From Paenisporosarcina sp. HGH0030 (GTDB taxonomy: Bacteria > Bacillota > Bacilli > Bacillales_A > Planococcaceae): a stretch of DNA of 64,000 nucleotides. Numbering within the stretch: the first letter of the stretch is position 1; every line of letters begins with the position of its first letter. This document shows, one piece after another, positions 28,025 through 37,911 of this stretch. The notes beneath the pieces are model-generated. The model saw only the letters and a program-made list of their open reading frames with translations. It had not been told where the DNA came from and made no database searches. Position numbers and translations under genes: made by a program. The DNA lies in contig NZ_KE150421.1 in NCBI RefSeq assembly GCF_000411295.1, positions 871,478-935,477 on the forward strand, given 5' to 3'.

Positions 28025-28056
28025 CAAGAAAAAACTCCCCGCTAGCGGAGAGTTTC
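28025..28056 (-). terminator. Terminator overlapping the end of aroA
   Basis: On the minus strand AACTCTCCGC pairs with GCGGGGAGTT around TAGC, followed by TTTTTTCTTG. The aroA stop codon lies in the loop, so the operon ends within its own terminator. Confidence 0.88.
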
Positions 28057-29349
28057 ACAAGTTGACACATTTCGCAAATGATCAAAGAAGTTGGGGTAAG
28101 ATACAGAAATGCACGAAGCATGTTCAATTTCGATAGGTCCTGTCGAAATCACTGAAGCGATTGCGCCCATCATTCCGATGCGATGGTCTCCATAAGACTG
28201 TAGAACCCCTCCTGTAAGAGTAACAGGACCATTTATGACCATTCCGTCTTCGGTAGCCTCGATATCGGCACCTAATTTCTTTAACTCATCTACAACTGCT
28301 GTAATGCGGTCTGTTTCTTTTACTTTTAATTCCTCTGCATCTTTAATCACCGTCGTACCCTGAGCTTGGGTCGCCAGTAATGCAATGATTGGAATTTCAT
28401 CAATCAAGCGGGGAATTAACTCTCCGCCGATTTCAATGCCTTTGAGCTGTGAAGATTGTATCGACAGACGTCCTATTGGCTCTTCATCCCCGCCGTTTTC
28501 CAATTCAACATCCAACTTGGCTCCCATTTGTTGCAACACATCGAGAATGCCGGTGCGTGTTGGATTTAAACCGACATGTTCCAAGTGGATGCTACTGTCT
28601 TTCGCAATTGCTCCTGCCACCAAAAAGAATGCAGCTGAGGATATATCTCCTGGCACTTCAATATGTGTTGCAGAAAGCTTTTGACCACCCTGGAGTTGAA
28701 TGACTCCATCCTGACAAGTGATGTCAGCACCAAATTGGCGTAACATACGCTCGGTATGGTCTCGTGAAACTTCTGATTCCCGTACTGTCGTCACACCATT
28801 CGCTTGAAGACCAGCAAGAAGGATGGCTGATTTTACTTGCGCGCTGGCAACAGGCATAGTGTAGTCTATTGCAGTCAACTCAGTGCCTTGTATTGCAAGT
28901 GGAGTGAACTGCCCCCCACTTCTGCCAGAGATTTGTGCACCCATTTGCCTTAAAGGTTCGATTACACGCTTCATCGGTCTTTTAGCGATTGATTCATCCC
29001 CTACAAGAACGCTGTGAACGTTAGATCCGGCTAATATTCCAAGCATTAAACGAGTAGTTGTCCCAGAATTTCCTGTGTCCAAAATTTCAGAAGGTTCTTT
29101 CCAACTTTCCATCCCATCGCTCGTAATCGTAACCTGATTGCCATTCACTTGAATATCGACACCTAATTTTTGAAAACAGGAAATTGTACTTAAACAATCA
29201 TCTCCAAGCAAAAAACCATTAACCGTTGTTTTACCTTTTGCCATTGCCCCGAACATGATAGAGCGATGAGAAATTGATTTGTCTCCAGGAACTCTAACTG
29301 TTCCACGAAGGGCTACTTGCTCTGCTTGTAATTTTATGGAGTCCTTCAA
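28042..29349 (-). CDS. aroA: EPSP synthase (3-phosphoshikimate 1-carboxyvinyltransferase)
   Basis: This enzyme adds enolpyruvate to shikimate 3-phosphate. It shows the N-terminal GDKSISHRS motif, [23 protein letters not shown] and the C-terminal YGDHRIGMM, i.e. the class II glyphosate-tolerant-like type common in Bacillales. No good start exists: GTG at 29358 has no spacing from AAGGA, so I prefer TTG at 29349, 10 bases after AAGGA, giving 435 residues. It is called aroE in older B. subtilis literature. A repeat element (29476-29580) separates it from tyrA. It is the last gene of the aromatic operon. Confidence 0.95.
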   Translation of the reverse strand: MKDSIKLQAEQVALRGTVRVPGDKSISHRSIMFGAMAKGKTTVNGFLLGDDCLSTISCFQKLGVDIQVNGNQVTITSDGMESWKEPSEILDTGNSGTTTRLMLGILAGSNVHSVLVGDESIAKRPMKRVIEPLRQMGAQISGRSGGQFTPLAIQGTELTAIDYTMPVASAQVKSAILLAGLQANGVTTVRESEVSRDHTERMLRQFGADITCQDGVIQLQGGQKLSATHIEVPGDISSAAFFLVAGAIAKDSSIHLEHVGLNPTRTGILDVLQQMGAKLDVELENGGDEEPIGRLSIQSSQLKGIEIGGELIPRLIDEIPIIALLATQAQGTTVIKDAEELKVKETDRITAVVDELKKLGADIEATEDGMVINGPVTLTGGVLQSYGDHRIGMMGAIASVISTGPIEIEHASCISVSYPNFFDHLRNVSTCETLR

Positions 29350-29475
29350 TCCATTCACATCCTTATATTCTTATTGGATAATAATTGCTCAGTATAAATT
29401 CATCTTTTTTCTTCGCAGATTTGAGAAGCTATACTCTCTCTTTATAGACTATCTTAAACGATTTAGTTAATCGTA

Positions 29476-29580
29476 CATTTGCGTAAGCGTTGGTCTCATG
29501 CTTAACGCTCATGTGGGTGACCAACATCATGTTGGCCCGAGGAGGCTTGCCATTCGTCCGCGGAAAGAGAGCAGACTCAC
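29476..29580 (+). repeat. Dispersed palindromic repeat, family A, in the tyrA-aroA gap
   Basis: It begins CATTTGCG, as the elements at 34628 and 59423 do, has an AGCGTT/AACGCT hairpin and the perfect palindrome CCAACATCATGTTGG, then GAGGAGGCTTGCC and GTCCGCGGAAAG, which are shared with the copies at 12842 (same strand) and 48751 (opposite strand). It abuts the tyrA stop codon. It lies inside an operon, so it is transcribed. Confidence 0.75.
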
Positions 29581-29581
29581 T

Positions 29582-30682
29582 CTATGATATATACGTTTCG
29601 TAGATTGTTTCATTTGCAATACAACCGCCCGCTTTATTTCGGTCTTCGATTGTCTGAAAGCTGATGACCAAAATCCCAAAAACATCTTCCCTCGTTTCAA
29701 CAATTCGCAAGTTTGTAATGCTGATCATGTGTTTTGCCAGAAGTCCTGTTATTTCAGAAATGACACCAGGATAATCAGGAACATCCACATACAGATCAAA
29801 TACAGAATACATGGCGCCTTGTGAAGTAATCGGCAATTCATCTCTGACGTATTTGGCTCTTGAAAAGTAGTGCTCTATATTTGAAGGTTCCGCTTCCATA
29901 AGCAACGTTTTTACTGTGTCCATTTCTTTTTGCCATTTTGTCAATTGATTGACCAATTCGATTCGATTTTGAATGGTTATATCTCTCCACATCACAGGAT
30001 TCGATGAAGCAATCCGTGTGATATCCCGAAAACCACCTGCTGCCAATTGGCGAGTGAAGGGAAATTCTTCATTCTCACTGGATAATTGGTGAACCAAGGA
30101 CGCAGCGACCAAATGTGGAAAATGACTGACTACAGCGGTCATATGATCGTGTTCAGACGCAGAGACTCGGAGAATCTTCCCCTTTGTCGGTTGCAACAAC
30201 ATTTCAAGGGTATGAATTTTTTCTTCATCTTCCTGTTCCAATGGAGTAAGCATGTAGTAGGCATTTTCAAATAAATGAGCCTTCGCTGCTTCAACACCAC
30301 TTTTGTGTGAACCGGCCATTGGATGTCCTCCAATAAATGTAAGGCCAAGTTTTTTAAGTGATTTTGCTTTTTCCATGATGATTTTCTTTGTACTGCCGGT
30401 ATCTGTAAGGATGACACCTTTTTTAAGCTGCCAATGCTGTGCTTCGTTCATTAACTGAAGCGTGGCATTGACTGGAGTCGCAAATACAATGATATCTGCC
30501 ATTCTTGCAGAATCTTTTATACTGAGTGCCATGTCATGAATGACACCTAATTTTTTGGCTTTACGAACGGTGTGTGAGTCTGAATCAAAGCCAATTACTT
30601 TCACTTCAGGATTCTTTTGAATGGCCAATGCCAATGAACCACCAATTAAACCCAGACCTACGATTAGAACATGCGTTGTCAT
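29582..30682 (-). CDS. tyrA: Prephenate dehydrogenase
   Basis: TyrA oxidatively decarboxylates prephenate to 4-hydroxyphenylpyruvate for tyrosine. The NAD-binding motif GLGLIGGSLA lies at residues 9-18. The prephenate-site region includes HPMAGSHKSGVEAA, and a C-terminal ACT domain (about 295-366, VPDYPGVISEITGLLA) suggests feedback by tyrosine. It overlaps hisC by 4 bases. Its stop codon touches the repeat at 29476-29580, which may have trimmed or replaced the original 3' end. Confidence 0.95.
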   Translation of the reverse strand: MTTHVLIVGLGLIGGSLALAIQKNPEVKVIGFDSDSHTVRKAKKLGVIHDMALSIKDSARMADIIVFATPVNATLQLMNEAQHWQLKKGVILTDTGSTKKIIMEKAKSLKKLGLTFIGGHPMAGSHKSGVEAAKAHLFENAYYMLTPLEQEDEEKIHTLEMLLQPTKGKILRVSASEHDHMTAVVSHFPHLVAASLVHQLSSENEEFPFTRQLAAGGFRDITRIASSNPVMWRDITIQNRIELVNQLTKWQKEMDTVKTLLMEAEPSNIEHYFSRAKYVRDELPITSQGAMYSVFDLYVDVPDYPGVISEITGLLAKHMISITNLRIVETREDVFGILVISFQTIEDRNKAGGCIANETIYETYIS

Positions 30683-31785
30683 GCAAATACCTCTAATTCT
30701 TTTAAAACATCCGCCAACGCTTTTAAGAATGCATCATTTTGTTGAGTCGTACCTATAGTGATTCGAATATATCCCGGTGTTCCAAGTGCATTTCCACTAC
30801 GGATAATAAAGCCTTTTTTAAGGAGACCTTCAAATACTGTATCGGCGTCAGCTTTTACTTGAAGAAGTACAAAGTTTCCTTGAGTGGGATACATATGTAG
30901 GTCATGTTTTGTGGCATATTCATTAAATTGCTGTTTTCCTAATTCGTTTTTGATAATACATTCCTTAAGAAATGCCGTATCTTGAAGTGCCGTCAATGCA
31001 GCGCCTTGACTGATTACTGTATTGTTGAATGGTTCACGGACCGGATCCAGACGAGCAATCAGTTCCTTTTGTGCCACTGCATAACCGACTCGAAAACCTG
31101 CAAGTCCATATGCTTTCGAAAACGTTCGCAAAATAATGACATTGCCATGATCTTTTAAGAGATCAACGGATTCTTTGTATGCGGGGTCAGTTACGAATTC
31201 GTAATAGGCTTCGTCAATCACTATAAGTACTTCTTCGGGAACTTTTTGAATGAATTGTTCCATCTGCTGATGATTGATTAGCGTACCTGTCGGATTATTT
31301 GGAGAACACAACCAAACGATTGCTGTTTTTTCATCGATTTGGCGAACCATTTCTTCCAGGTCATGAGCCCCGTCTTTCAATTGAACTTCACGAACCTCTG
31401 CACCCTCAATCACCGCATTATGTCGATATTGTGGGAAAGTAGGAATTGCCATGACAGTATTAACTCCTGGCTGAAGCAAAGCACGAGAAATCATCATGAT
31501 AATTTCATCCGATCCATTTCCAAATAACAATTGTTCTTCTGCCACACCTACCGTTTCTGCCAAAGCATGACGTAAACCACTTGCGTATCCATCTGGATAA
31601 ATGGCATGATTTATCGCTTGGTTTTCCAGGAATTCACGGACTTTTGGAGATGTTCCAAAAGGGTTTTCATTCGAAGCGAGCTTCACGATATGATCTAAGC
31701 CATAGATCTTTTTCACTTCATCGATTGAACGTCCTGGTTGATATGGTTTCATCCCTGTTAATTGGTTTTTCCACTTCATCGTCAT
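30679..31785 (-). CDS. hisC: Histidinol-phosphate/aromatic aminotransferase
   Basis: HisC is a fold type I aminotransferase. In Bacillus the enzyme in the aromatic operon serves both histidine synthesis and the last step of phenylalanine and tyrosine. Visible features are ASNENPFGTSP near the start, NPTGT, the PLP lysine in LRTFSKAYGLAGFRVGYA and a C-terminal RITIGT arginine. The length is 368 residues. It overlaps tyrA by ATGA and follows aroH by only 14 bases. In B. subtilis the six trp genes lie in this junction; here they are missing. Confidence 0.94.
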   Translation of the reverse strand: MTMKWKNQLTGMKPYQPGRSIDEVKKIYGLDHIVKLASNENPFGTSPKVREFLENQAINHAIYPDGYASGLRHALAETVGVAEEQLLFGNGSDEIIMMISRALLQPGVNTVMAIPTFPQYRHNAVIEGAEVREVQLKDGAHDLEEMVRQIDEKTAIVWLCSPNNPTGTLINHQQMEQFIQKVPEEVLIVIDEAYYEFVTDPAYKESVDLLKDHGNVIILRTFSKAYGLAGFRVGYAVAQKELIARLDPVREPFNNTVISQGAALTALQDTAFLKECIIKNELGKQQFNEYATKHDLHMYPTQGNFVLLQVKADADTVFEGLLKKGFIIRSGNALGTPGYIRITIGTTQQNDAFLKALADVLKELEVFA

Positions 31786-31799
31786 TCGCCTCTACCTTC

Positions 31800-32171
31800 T
31801 TACTTATTGTTTGTTATTAAATCAGGTCGTAATTTAACTGCATCGTTCATGTATACATGATGAATATCGCGTTGCGATTTTTCCGTATTGACGTGCATCA
31901 ATACACGTATACACAATGGCATCGCGCCTGGTACATCCATTTCATGGGTACACATAACAGGTACGTATGTCCATTCAGGAATACTTCGGACAGCTTTTGC
32001 AGGAAATGCAGAAGCTATATCAGTTGTCGTTGAAACCACGACAGATGCAACATCCTCAGGACTGATTTGGTTTTCTCTAGCCATTGTCAAAACAAGCTTC
32101 TCTGTCTCAATTAAAATATGAGATGTCGAATCTTCTGGTATGGTGGTCGCTCCTCGAATACCACGAATCAT
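31800..32171 (-). CDS. aroH: Chorismate mutase, AroH class
   Basis: AroH rearranges chorismate to prephenate. The 123-residue trimeric type is recognised by the opening IRGIRGATT with active-site Arg7 and by the LCIRVLMHVNT segment with the second catalytic arginine. AAGGAGG lies within the end of aroB, and the ATGA overlap shows coupling to it. It is followed 14 bases later by hisC. Confidence 0.96.
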   Translation of the reverse strand: MIRGIRGATTIPEDSTSHILIETEKLVLTMARENQISPEDVASVVVSTTTDIASAFPAKAVRSIPEWTYVPVMCTHEMDVPGAMPLCIRVLMHVNTEKSQRDIHHVYMNDAVKLRPDLITNNK

Positions 32172-33274
32172 TTATGTACCTCCTTACTCCATTTTCGTAA
32201 TTGTTCATGTGCCCGTACTACTTCTTCAACGGGGACAATTTTCATACATGGTTTTCCGATTTGTTCGAGTAGAACAAAATGAAGATCACCAAAAGAAGCC
32301 TTTTTATCACGTTTCATATAAGGAATGAGTTGATCGATTTCCTGCTTTAAAACAGGTTCAAATGAATACCCAAAACCGTTCAAAGCATTAAAAAGCTTTT
32401 TGGCTGTTCCTTCTTTGAGCGACAGTAGTTTTTCACTTAACTGAAGTGAAATCACAAGTCCAATTGCAACGGATTCCCCGTGCGTTATATTTCCGTATCC
32501 AACTGACGCTTCAATTGCGTGTCCATAAGTATGTCCTAAATTCAGATATTTCCTTACGGATTGCTCAAACTCATCCGCTTTCACTATATCAGCCTTTACT
32601 TGAATGCCTTTAACCAAGAAAGATAACTTCTGTTCTTCTGATATATTTTCAAGAGATTGATAAGAAAGCAAATCTTCCAACCAATTCTTATCCGAGATTA
32701 GAGCATGTTTTATTACTTCAGCCATCCCTGATAATACTTGTTGATTAGGCAACGTGGCTAATGTCGAAATATCAAAAATGACAGCTTCAGGCTGATAAAA
32801 CGAGCCGATCATATTTTTCCCTTGCGGATGATTGACTGCCGTTTTCCCTCCAACTGCACTATCATGAGCTAAAATAGTTGTCGGTAATTGTATAAAAGGA
32901 ATCCCTCGCATGAATGTAGAGGCAACAAAACCTACTACATCACCACATGCTCCACCGCCAAAAGCGAAAAGAATTGATTTTCTGGTACACCCTTTTTCGA
33001 GCAAAAACGACTGACATGCCATAAAGGTCTCCATAGATTTACTGGATTCCCCTGCAGGCAACCGACATATATGAACGGATGTATCCAAAAACGATTGGAG
33101 AGGTTTCAGCAATTTGTCCAAATGCAGATTGGCAACTGCTTCGTCGACAAAGATTACCACATGATCTGCATGTTTAATTTGCTTTTCATATAAAGCCAAT
33201 GCAGGCTCGTATATGAATGAACCTACATGAACTTTGTATGATTTGCTTTCCGTGTCGATTGAAATAGTATGCAT
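32168..33274 (-). CDS. aroB: 3-dehydroquinate synthase
   Basis: AroB closes DAHP to 3-dehydroquinate with NAD and zinc. GGGACGDVVGFVASTFMRG, KTAVNHPQGKN, GMAEVIKH and the metal-binding GHTYGHAIE are all present. The length is 368 residues. AAAGGAG precedes the ATG, and the gene follows aroC by 3 bases. Confidence 0.97.
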   Translation of the reverse strand: MHTISIDTESKSYKVHVGSFIYEPALALYEKQIKHADHVVIFVDEAVANLHLDKLLKPLQSFLDTSVHICRLPAGESSKSMETFMACQSFLLEKGCTRKSILFAFGGGACGDVVGFVASTFMRGIPFIQLPTTILAHDSAVGGKTAVNHPQGKNMIGSFYQPEAVIFDISTLATLPNQQVLSGMAEVIKHALISDKNWLEDLLSYQSLENISEEQKLSFLVKGIQVKADIVKADEFEQSVRKYLNLGHTYGHAIEASVGYGNITHGESVAIGLVISLQLSEKLLSLKEGTAKKLFNALNGFGYSFEPVLKQEIDQLIPYMKRDKKASFGDLHFVLLEQIGKPCMKIVPVEEVVRAHEQLRKWSKEVHK

Positions 33275-33277
33275 TCT

Positions 33278-34459
33278 TTAGAACTCCTTTGTATAGGCAC
33301 GGTGCTGGTTGATTGAATTGAGAAGTTGTGGCATTTGATCACTATGGAATTGTTCCAAAATGGCATTGGCAATTTCCCACGCTACGACATGCTCTGCAAC
33401 AACAGAGGCTGCAGGTACAGCACAACTATCTGAACGTTCTATACTAGCTTTAAATGGTTCTTTCGTAGATATATCGACACTTTGAAGAGGTTTATATAGA
33501 GTTGGAATGGGTTTCATTACACCTCGGACGACAATTGGCATTCCAGTGGACATGCCACCTTCCAGTCCTCCTAGTCGATTTGTTGTTCTGGTATACCCTT
33601 GTTCCTCATTCCAAACAATTTCGTCATGTACTTGACTGCCTGGTTTACGAGCCATTTCAAATCCTAATCCAACTTCAACACCTTTGAATGCATTAATGCT
33701 CATTACTGCCATTGCAAGTTTGGCATCGAGTTTACGATCATAGTGAACATAGCTTCCTATTCCAGCTGGCATACCCTCCACAATGACTTCCACAACTCCA
33801 CCGATAGAATCGCCGTTTTCTTTTGCTTCATCAATTGCTTTGACCATTAATTCTGAGGCCTGTGGGTCCAAGCAATAAACAGGATCCGCTTCAATGATTT
33901 CACGAATTTGCTTTACATCTAGACCTTCCCAAGCGGATGGATCTGCTTTTATGCCACCGATTTCTGTCACGTGCGAAACAATGTTGATCCCCAATTCCGA
34001 AAGTAACTGTTTTGCCACTGCACCAACAGCCACACGAACAGTCGTTTCTCGCGCGGAAGAACGTTCCAAAACGTTTCTTAAATCTGAATGACCATATTTC
34101 ATGCCGCCGACTAAATCCGCATGCCCTGGTCGAGGACGCGTAATTTGTCGTTTGATATCTTCTGGGTTCAATCCTTCTTCCAATGGTTCAATTCCCATGA
34201 CATGTGTCCAGTGCTTCCAATCGTCGTTTGTAACCACCAGAGCAACTGGTGAACCTAATGTCTTACCGTGACGCACACCTGAAGTTATATCAACCGTATC
34301 GGTTTCAATTTGCATACGTCTGCCACGTCCATGACCACCTTGTCTTCTTTTTAAATCCTTATTGATCATTTCTGCTGTAATGGTTAATTGTGCGGGTAAT
34401 CCTTCTATAATGGCGGTCAATTGTGGACCGTGAGATTCTCCAGCTGTTAAATAACGCAT
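33278..34459 (-). CDS. aroC: Chorismate synthase
   Basis: This FMN-dependent enzyme (aroF in older B. subtilis usage) makes chorismate from EPSP. The signatures GESHGPQLT at residues 7-15, [22 protein letters not shown] and [15 protein letters not shown] are intact. The ATG at 34459 follows AAGGGGG by 8 bases and gives 393 residues; the 6-residue extension is rejected. It is the first gene of the aromatic operon. B. subtilis has cheR between aroF and ndk; here there is none. Confidence 0.97.
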   Translation of the reverse strand: MRYLTAGESHGPQLTAIIEGLPAQLTITAEMINKDLKRRQGGHGRGRRMQIETDTVDITSGVRHGKTLGSPVALVVTNDDWKHWTHVMGIEPLEEGLNPEDIKRQITRPRPGHADLVGGMKYGHSDLRNVLERSSARETTVRVAVGAVAKQLLSELGINIVSHVTEIGGIKADPSAWEGLDVKQIREIIEADPVYCLDPQASELMVKAIDEAKENGDSIGGVVEVIVEGMPAGIGSYVHYDRKLDAKLAMAVMSINAFKGVEVGLGFEMARKPGSQVHDEIVWNEEQGYTRTTNRLGGLEGGMSTGMPIVVRGVMKPIPTLYKPLQSVDISTKEPFKASIERSDSCAVPAASVVAEHVVAWEIANAILEQFHSDQMPQLLNSINQHRAYTKEF

Positions 34460-34500
34460 AACACTTTCCCCCTTCAACTCGCTAAAGTATTTTAAGTAAC

Positions 34501-34509
34501 ACTATAACA
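34501..34509 (-). promoter_or_regulatory. Candidate extended -10 promoter of the aromatic operon
   Basis: TGTTATAGT on the minus strand, the same sequence as the candidate panB promoter, lies 42 bases upstream of the aroC start. No clear -35 is present. A terminator at 34545-34578 insulates it from upstream transcription. Confidence 0.45.
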
Positions 34510-34544
34510 CAAACCGATTTCATTTTCATCGTTCTTGAAAATAT

Positions 34545-34578
34545 TAAAAAAAGTCCGAAAATTCCTTCGGACGATTTT
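34545..34578 (-). terminator. Second terminator between ndk and aroC
   Basis: On the minus strand GTCCGAA pairs with TTCGGAC, followed by a run of seven T and TAAT. It lies 160 bases beyond the ndk terminator, so it ends some other transcript or works as an attenuator in an aroC leader. Confidence 0.8.
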
Positions 34579-34627
34579 ACTTACTATTTTCATTATAGGC
34601 TATTTTAAACTTAACTGTTATATATAG

Positions 34628-34702
34628 TCCATTTGCGCTTGTTGCACATTTCAAGAATGAGCCTACAAGTATGAAAACAACTATTATGTATGCAAATATA
34701 GT
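34628..34702. repeat. Dispersed repeat, family B (short copy)
   Basis: CATTTGCGCT, ATGAGCC and ACAAGTATGAAAAC occur in the same order and spacing as in the element at 59423-59585. The right end (ATGCAAATA) is a weaker inverted copy of the left end. It looks like a deleted relative of that element. Confidence 0.6.
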
Positions 34703-34705
34703 TCC

Positions 34706-34711
34706 ATTATA
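34706..34711 (-). promoter_or_regulatory. Perfect TATAAT box downstream of ndk
   Basis: TATAAT on the minus strand has a poor -35 (TTTAAG, 17 bases upstream) that overlaps the ndk terminator tail. A transcript from here would cross repeat B and stop at 34545-34578. A further TATAAT lies at 34592-34597. Confidence 0.35.
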
Positions 34712-34733
34712 TCGCAAAGCTATATTTGCTTAA

Positions 34734-34770
34734 AATAAAAAGCAGTCAAATGAAAAATCATTTGACTGCT
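34734..34770 (-). terminator. ndk terminator
   Basis: GCAGTCAAATGA and its exact complement flank TTTT, followed by TTTTTATTTT on the minus strand. It lies just past the ndk stop. Confidence 0.93.
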
Positions 34771-34777
34771 AAGTTAA

Positions 34778-35224
34778 TTAGTTTACCCAGTTGTTAGCGT
34801 CTTTTGAATAAGAAACTAGTTCTTCTTCTTTGAAGAATAAACCGATTTCACGAACAGCGCTATCTGCAGAGTCAGAACCGTGAATGATGTTTTTGCCAAC
34901 AGTTACTGCAAAATCGCCACGGATTGTTCCTGGAGCAGATTCTTTAGGGTTAGTAGCACCTACTAATAAACGAGAAGTAGCGATTACATTTTCGCCTTCC
35001 CAAACCATTGCGAAAACTGGTCCAGAAGTAATGAAGTCTACCAATTCACCGAAGAACGGACGCTCTTTGTGCTCGCCGTAGTGTTCGCCAGCAAGTTCAG
35101 GTGTGATTTGCATTAATTTTGCTCCAACAAGTTGGAAGCCTTTGTTTTCGAAACGACCAACGATTTCACCGATTAGGTTACGTTGTACGCCATCAGGTTT
35201 TACCATTAAGAAAGTTCTTTCCAT
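34778..35224 (-). CDS. ndk: Nucleoside diphosphate kinase
   Basis: Ndk balances NTP and dNTP pools by phosphate exchange through a phosphohistidine. The active-site His lies in NIIHGSDS near residue 115, and [13 protein letters not shown] opens the fold. The ATG at 35224 follows GAAGGAG by 8 bases and gives 148 residues, so the three-residue extension is rejected. It has its own terminator and is probably monocistronic. Confidence 0.97.
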   Translation of the reverse strand: MERTFLMVKPDGVQRNLIGEIVGRFENKGFQLVGAKLMQITPELAGEHYGEHKERPFFGELVDFITSGPVFAMVWEGENVIATSRLLVGATNPKESAPGTIRGDFAVTVGKNIIHGSDSADSAVREIGLFFKEEELVSYSKDANNWVN

Positions 35225-35331
35225 AATTAACACTCCTTCAATTGTATGTTAGAGATTTATCCCCAAAATAGTTATGGATACTTTATCCACCGTAAAAAAT
35301 ATTACCATTGTCTCTTCGTTTGTTCAACACA

Positions 35332-36306
35332 TTAAAATTTACGCTTGCCCATATATAGTGCAATATCTCGTAATGATTTTTTTGCACGCGACGCTGGAAG
35401 TGCATCGATTTCTTTTAAAGCTTTCTGCAAATACCGGTTGCTGATTGCTTTGGACTTCTCAATTGCATCTGATTCCCGAATCTTTTTAACGAGTGCTAAA
35501 CGCTCTGTTTCAGTCATATTTCCTGATAGAGCATGTTCAAGATCTGGTCTGAATTCCGGCAAATCTTTCAAGAACAAAATCGGTAAAGTTATATTACCTT
35601 GTATCAAATCAGATCCGGCAGGTTTGCCTAATTCTTTATCAGTAGACGTAATATCCAAAATATCATCAATTATTTGGAATGACATGCCGACATAATATCC
35701 AAACCGCTTCAGATGATTGACGGTTTTTTCATCGGCTCCCGAGACAACTGCGCCGAGCTGACAGCTTGAGGAAATCAACAACGCTGTTTTTCTTTTAATC
35801 CGTCTAAAATAATCCTGAAGGCGTTGATCCAATTTGAATTTGTCTTCAATTTGAATGATTTCTCCTAGGCATATTTCAACCATTGTATAAGATAGGATTT
35901 GATGCGCTTTTGGATTTTGGATGTTCGTTATGTATTCAAGAGCACGGGCAAAAATAAAATCGCCGGTATACATGGCGACTCGATTATTCCACTGTGCTTT
36001 TACCGTTAATTGTCCACGTCTCATTTCGGAATCATCTATTACATCATCATGTACCAATGAGGCCATATGAATAAGCTCCAGTGGGACGGCGACATGTTTA
36101 ATTTGGTCAATTTGATAATTTCCAAACTTAGCTGCCAACAAAACAAAAACGGGCCGAATTCGCTTTCCGCCCGCATGCAATAAATGAAGAGAAGCTTCAT
36201 TGAGTAAGTCTGAAGACGAATTCACCGCTATTTCCAATTCTTTTTCGATGAGATCTAAATCTGAACGCATATCAGAATAGAGCATCTTCAACTTCATCTT
36301 TTCCAC
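35332..36306 (-). CDS. hepT: Heptaprenyl diphosphate synthase component II
   Basis: HepT is the catalytic subunit of the two-part prenyl synthase that makes the C35 side chain of menaquinone-7. The first aspartate-rich motif DDVIDDSEMRRG and the second DDILD are present, with GGKRIRP near the N-terminus. The length is 324 residues. The start is a GTG after GAGAAGG. It follows menG in the hepS-menG-hepT cluster. Confidence 0.95.
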   Translation of the reverse strand: MEKMKLKMLYSDMRSDLDLIEKELEIAVNSSSDLLNEASLHLLHAGGKRIRPVFVLLAAKFGNYQIDQIKHVAVPLELIHMASLVHDDVIDDSEMRRGQLTVKAQWNNRVAMYTGDFIFARALEYITNIQNPKAHQILSYTMVEICLGEIIQIEDKFKLDQRLQDYFRRIKRKTALLISSSCQLGAVVSGADEKTVNHLKRFGYYVGMSFQIIDDILDITSTDKELGKPAGSDLIQGNITLPILFLKDLPEFRPDLEHALSGNMTETERLALVKKIRESDAIEKSKAISNRYLQKALKEIDALPASRAKKSLRDIALYMGKRKF

Positions 36307-36329
36307 AACAATTAACCTTCTCCCGCTAT

Positions 36330-37031
36330 TTAAACTTTTTTAATGCCAATATGTCTCGCAGCTGCTCCGCCGCTATATGGCTTGTATTCAACTTGTTTGA
36401 ATCCAGCATGTTCAAGCATTTTTGCAAGTGCCTTCATTCCTGGGAAATCTTTTGCCGATTCTTGTAACCAAGAATACTCTTTGTAGCTTTTGGCGAAAAA
36501 CTTACCAAAGACAGGCATCACATATTTGAAATAAAAGCGAAACAGTTGTTTATAAACTGGCAACTCCGACTGCGAAGTTTCAAGACATACAAACATACCA
36601 CCCGGTTTCAGGACGCGATGCATTTCTTTTAAAACCTGCATATAATCCGGTACATTTCGCAAACCAAATCCAATCGTAACATAGTCAAAGGTATGATCCG
36701 GATAAGGTAAATCCATCGCATTGCCATGAACAAGCTCAATCTGAGGATAATCTTTCACTTTTTCCATACCGACATTCAACATATTTTGACTGAAATCCAG
36801 TCCTATCGCTTTACCAGAGGACCCTACAGCTTGACCCATTGAAATCGTCCAATCGGCTGTACCGCAGCAAACATCCAATGTGGTGCTTCCTGGTTCAACT
36901 TTCATTCGCGACATCGTATCTTCACGCCATTTTATATGTTGTTGAAAACTGATGACTGAATTCATCTTATCGTAATTCCCTGAAATTTTTTCAAATACTT
37001 CATGGACACGTTGCTCTTTTGTTTTGGTCAT
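36330..37031 (-). CDS. menG: Demethylmenaquinone methyltransferase
   Basis: This is the UbiE/MenG-type SAM methyltransferase (also called menH in B. subtilis) for the last step of menaquinone synthesis. Motif I is [13 protein letters not shown], and the UbiE signatures [15 protein letters not shown] and RVLKPGG follow. The length is 233 residues. It lies between the two heptaprenyl synthase subunit genes, which tells its pathway. Confidence 0.95.
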   Translation of the reverse strand: MTKTKEQRVHEVFEKISGNYDKMNSVISFQQHIKWREDTMSRMKVEPGSTTLDVCCGTADWTISMGQAVGSSGKAIGLDFSQNMLNVGMEKVKDYPQIELVHGNAMDLPYPDHTFDYVTIGFGLRNVPDYMQVLKEMHRVLKPGGMFVCLETSQSELPVYKQLFRFYFKYVMPVFGKFFAKSYKEYSWLQESAKDFPGMKALAKMLEHAGFKQVEYKPYSGGAAARHIGIKKV

Positions 37032-37038
37032 GCCTAGG

Positions 37039-37827
37039 TCACCTTTCTCTCATGACTGACACTTGTTCATTCAAGCGGAGTTTGTACAAATCTAATAAGT
37101 ATTTTCGGACAGGATGGCTTAATAGATGAGATTGTGAAATGTCTTCCATCATTTTGATTTTTTGATTAGAAAGTTCATGGTTCAGTAAGACGAGCCAGGA
37201 GTGTGAAAAATCAAATTCATCTTCGCTATCTGCTAACGACTCTTGAAAACGAGAACTTTTCCCTTGTTTCACTAGATCCAACTCGTATTCTAATCGATGA
37301 ATCATTAAGCCTCGACGAACAAATGATTGATATCCCACGTACTCAAAGTGTTCATGAAATTGAACAATAGATAAACTTTCAATGGTCTGAATGGTTTCCA
37401 TCCATTGATCAAATGATTGCTTTACGTTGTCATAGACAGATGCCTTTTTCTCACTGATATCGATAATGCCATTGGATAATGAACGTATCAAATCTATATT
37501 GGAGAGTTTGGCTAACATTTGGTAATAGAGACCACTATAGTAATCTCCGGCCAGCACAGTTAATTGCTGACTTTTGGACGAAGCATTTAATTCTTTAATC
37601 TGATCATGTGCCGCTAATGCACTATAAATGACTGCAACCGAAATAGCTGATTGTTCCTGCTCATCATTCCAATGCTCTCCATTCAAATATGGCAGAAGCA
37701 AAAAAAATAATCGGTCTTCGCGAAGATCCGGTTCGCCCGTATGGATACGAAGAGTCCGATGACGGACAGACATCAATATTTTCGACTTAAATTGTTCGAT
37801 TGTTTGTTGAATGAATTGTTCGTTCAT
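37039..37827 (-). CDS. hepS: Heptaprenyl diphosphate synthase component I
   Basis: HepS is the small non-catalytic partner of HepT that sets product length. It has no aspartate-rich prenyltransferase motif, as expected, but has the [13 protein letters not shown] and [16 protein letters not shown] segments of the family. The length is 262 residues, diverged as is usual. It is the first gene of hepS-menG-hepT, with mtrB upstream. Confidence 0.9.
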   Translation of the reverse strand: MNEQFIQQTIEQFKSKILMSVRHRTLRIHTGEPDLREDRLFFLLLPYLNGEHWNDEQEQSAISVAVIYSALAAHDQIKELNASSKSQQLTVLAGDYYSGLYYQMLAKLSNIDLIRSLSNGIIDISEKKASVYDNVKQSFDQWMETIQTIESLSIVQFHEHFEYVGYQSFVRRGLMIHRLEYELDLVKQGKSSRFQESLADSEDEFDFSHSWLVLLNHELSNQKIKMMEDISQSHLLSHPVRKYLLDLYKLRLNEQVSVMRER

Positions 37828-37911
37828 CGTACGTGCTCCATTTCGCTATATTGCCGGTGTCGTATTTTGTCATTATAGCACAGCAACGCTAGTCCTTCAC
37901 GTAGACTGGAC

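Noticed and set aside
34592-34597. TATAAT as a firm aroC promoter
   Set aside because: No -35 match and the terminator lies immediately downstream; kept only as part of the orphan-unit finding.
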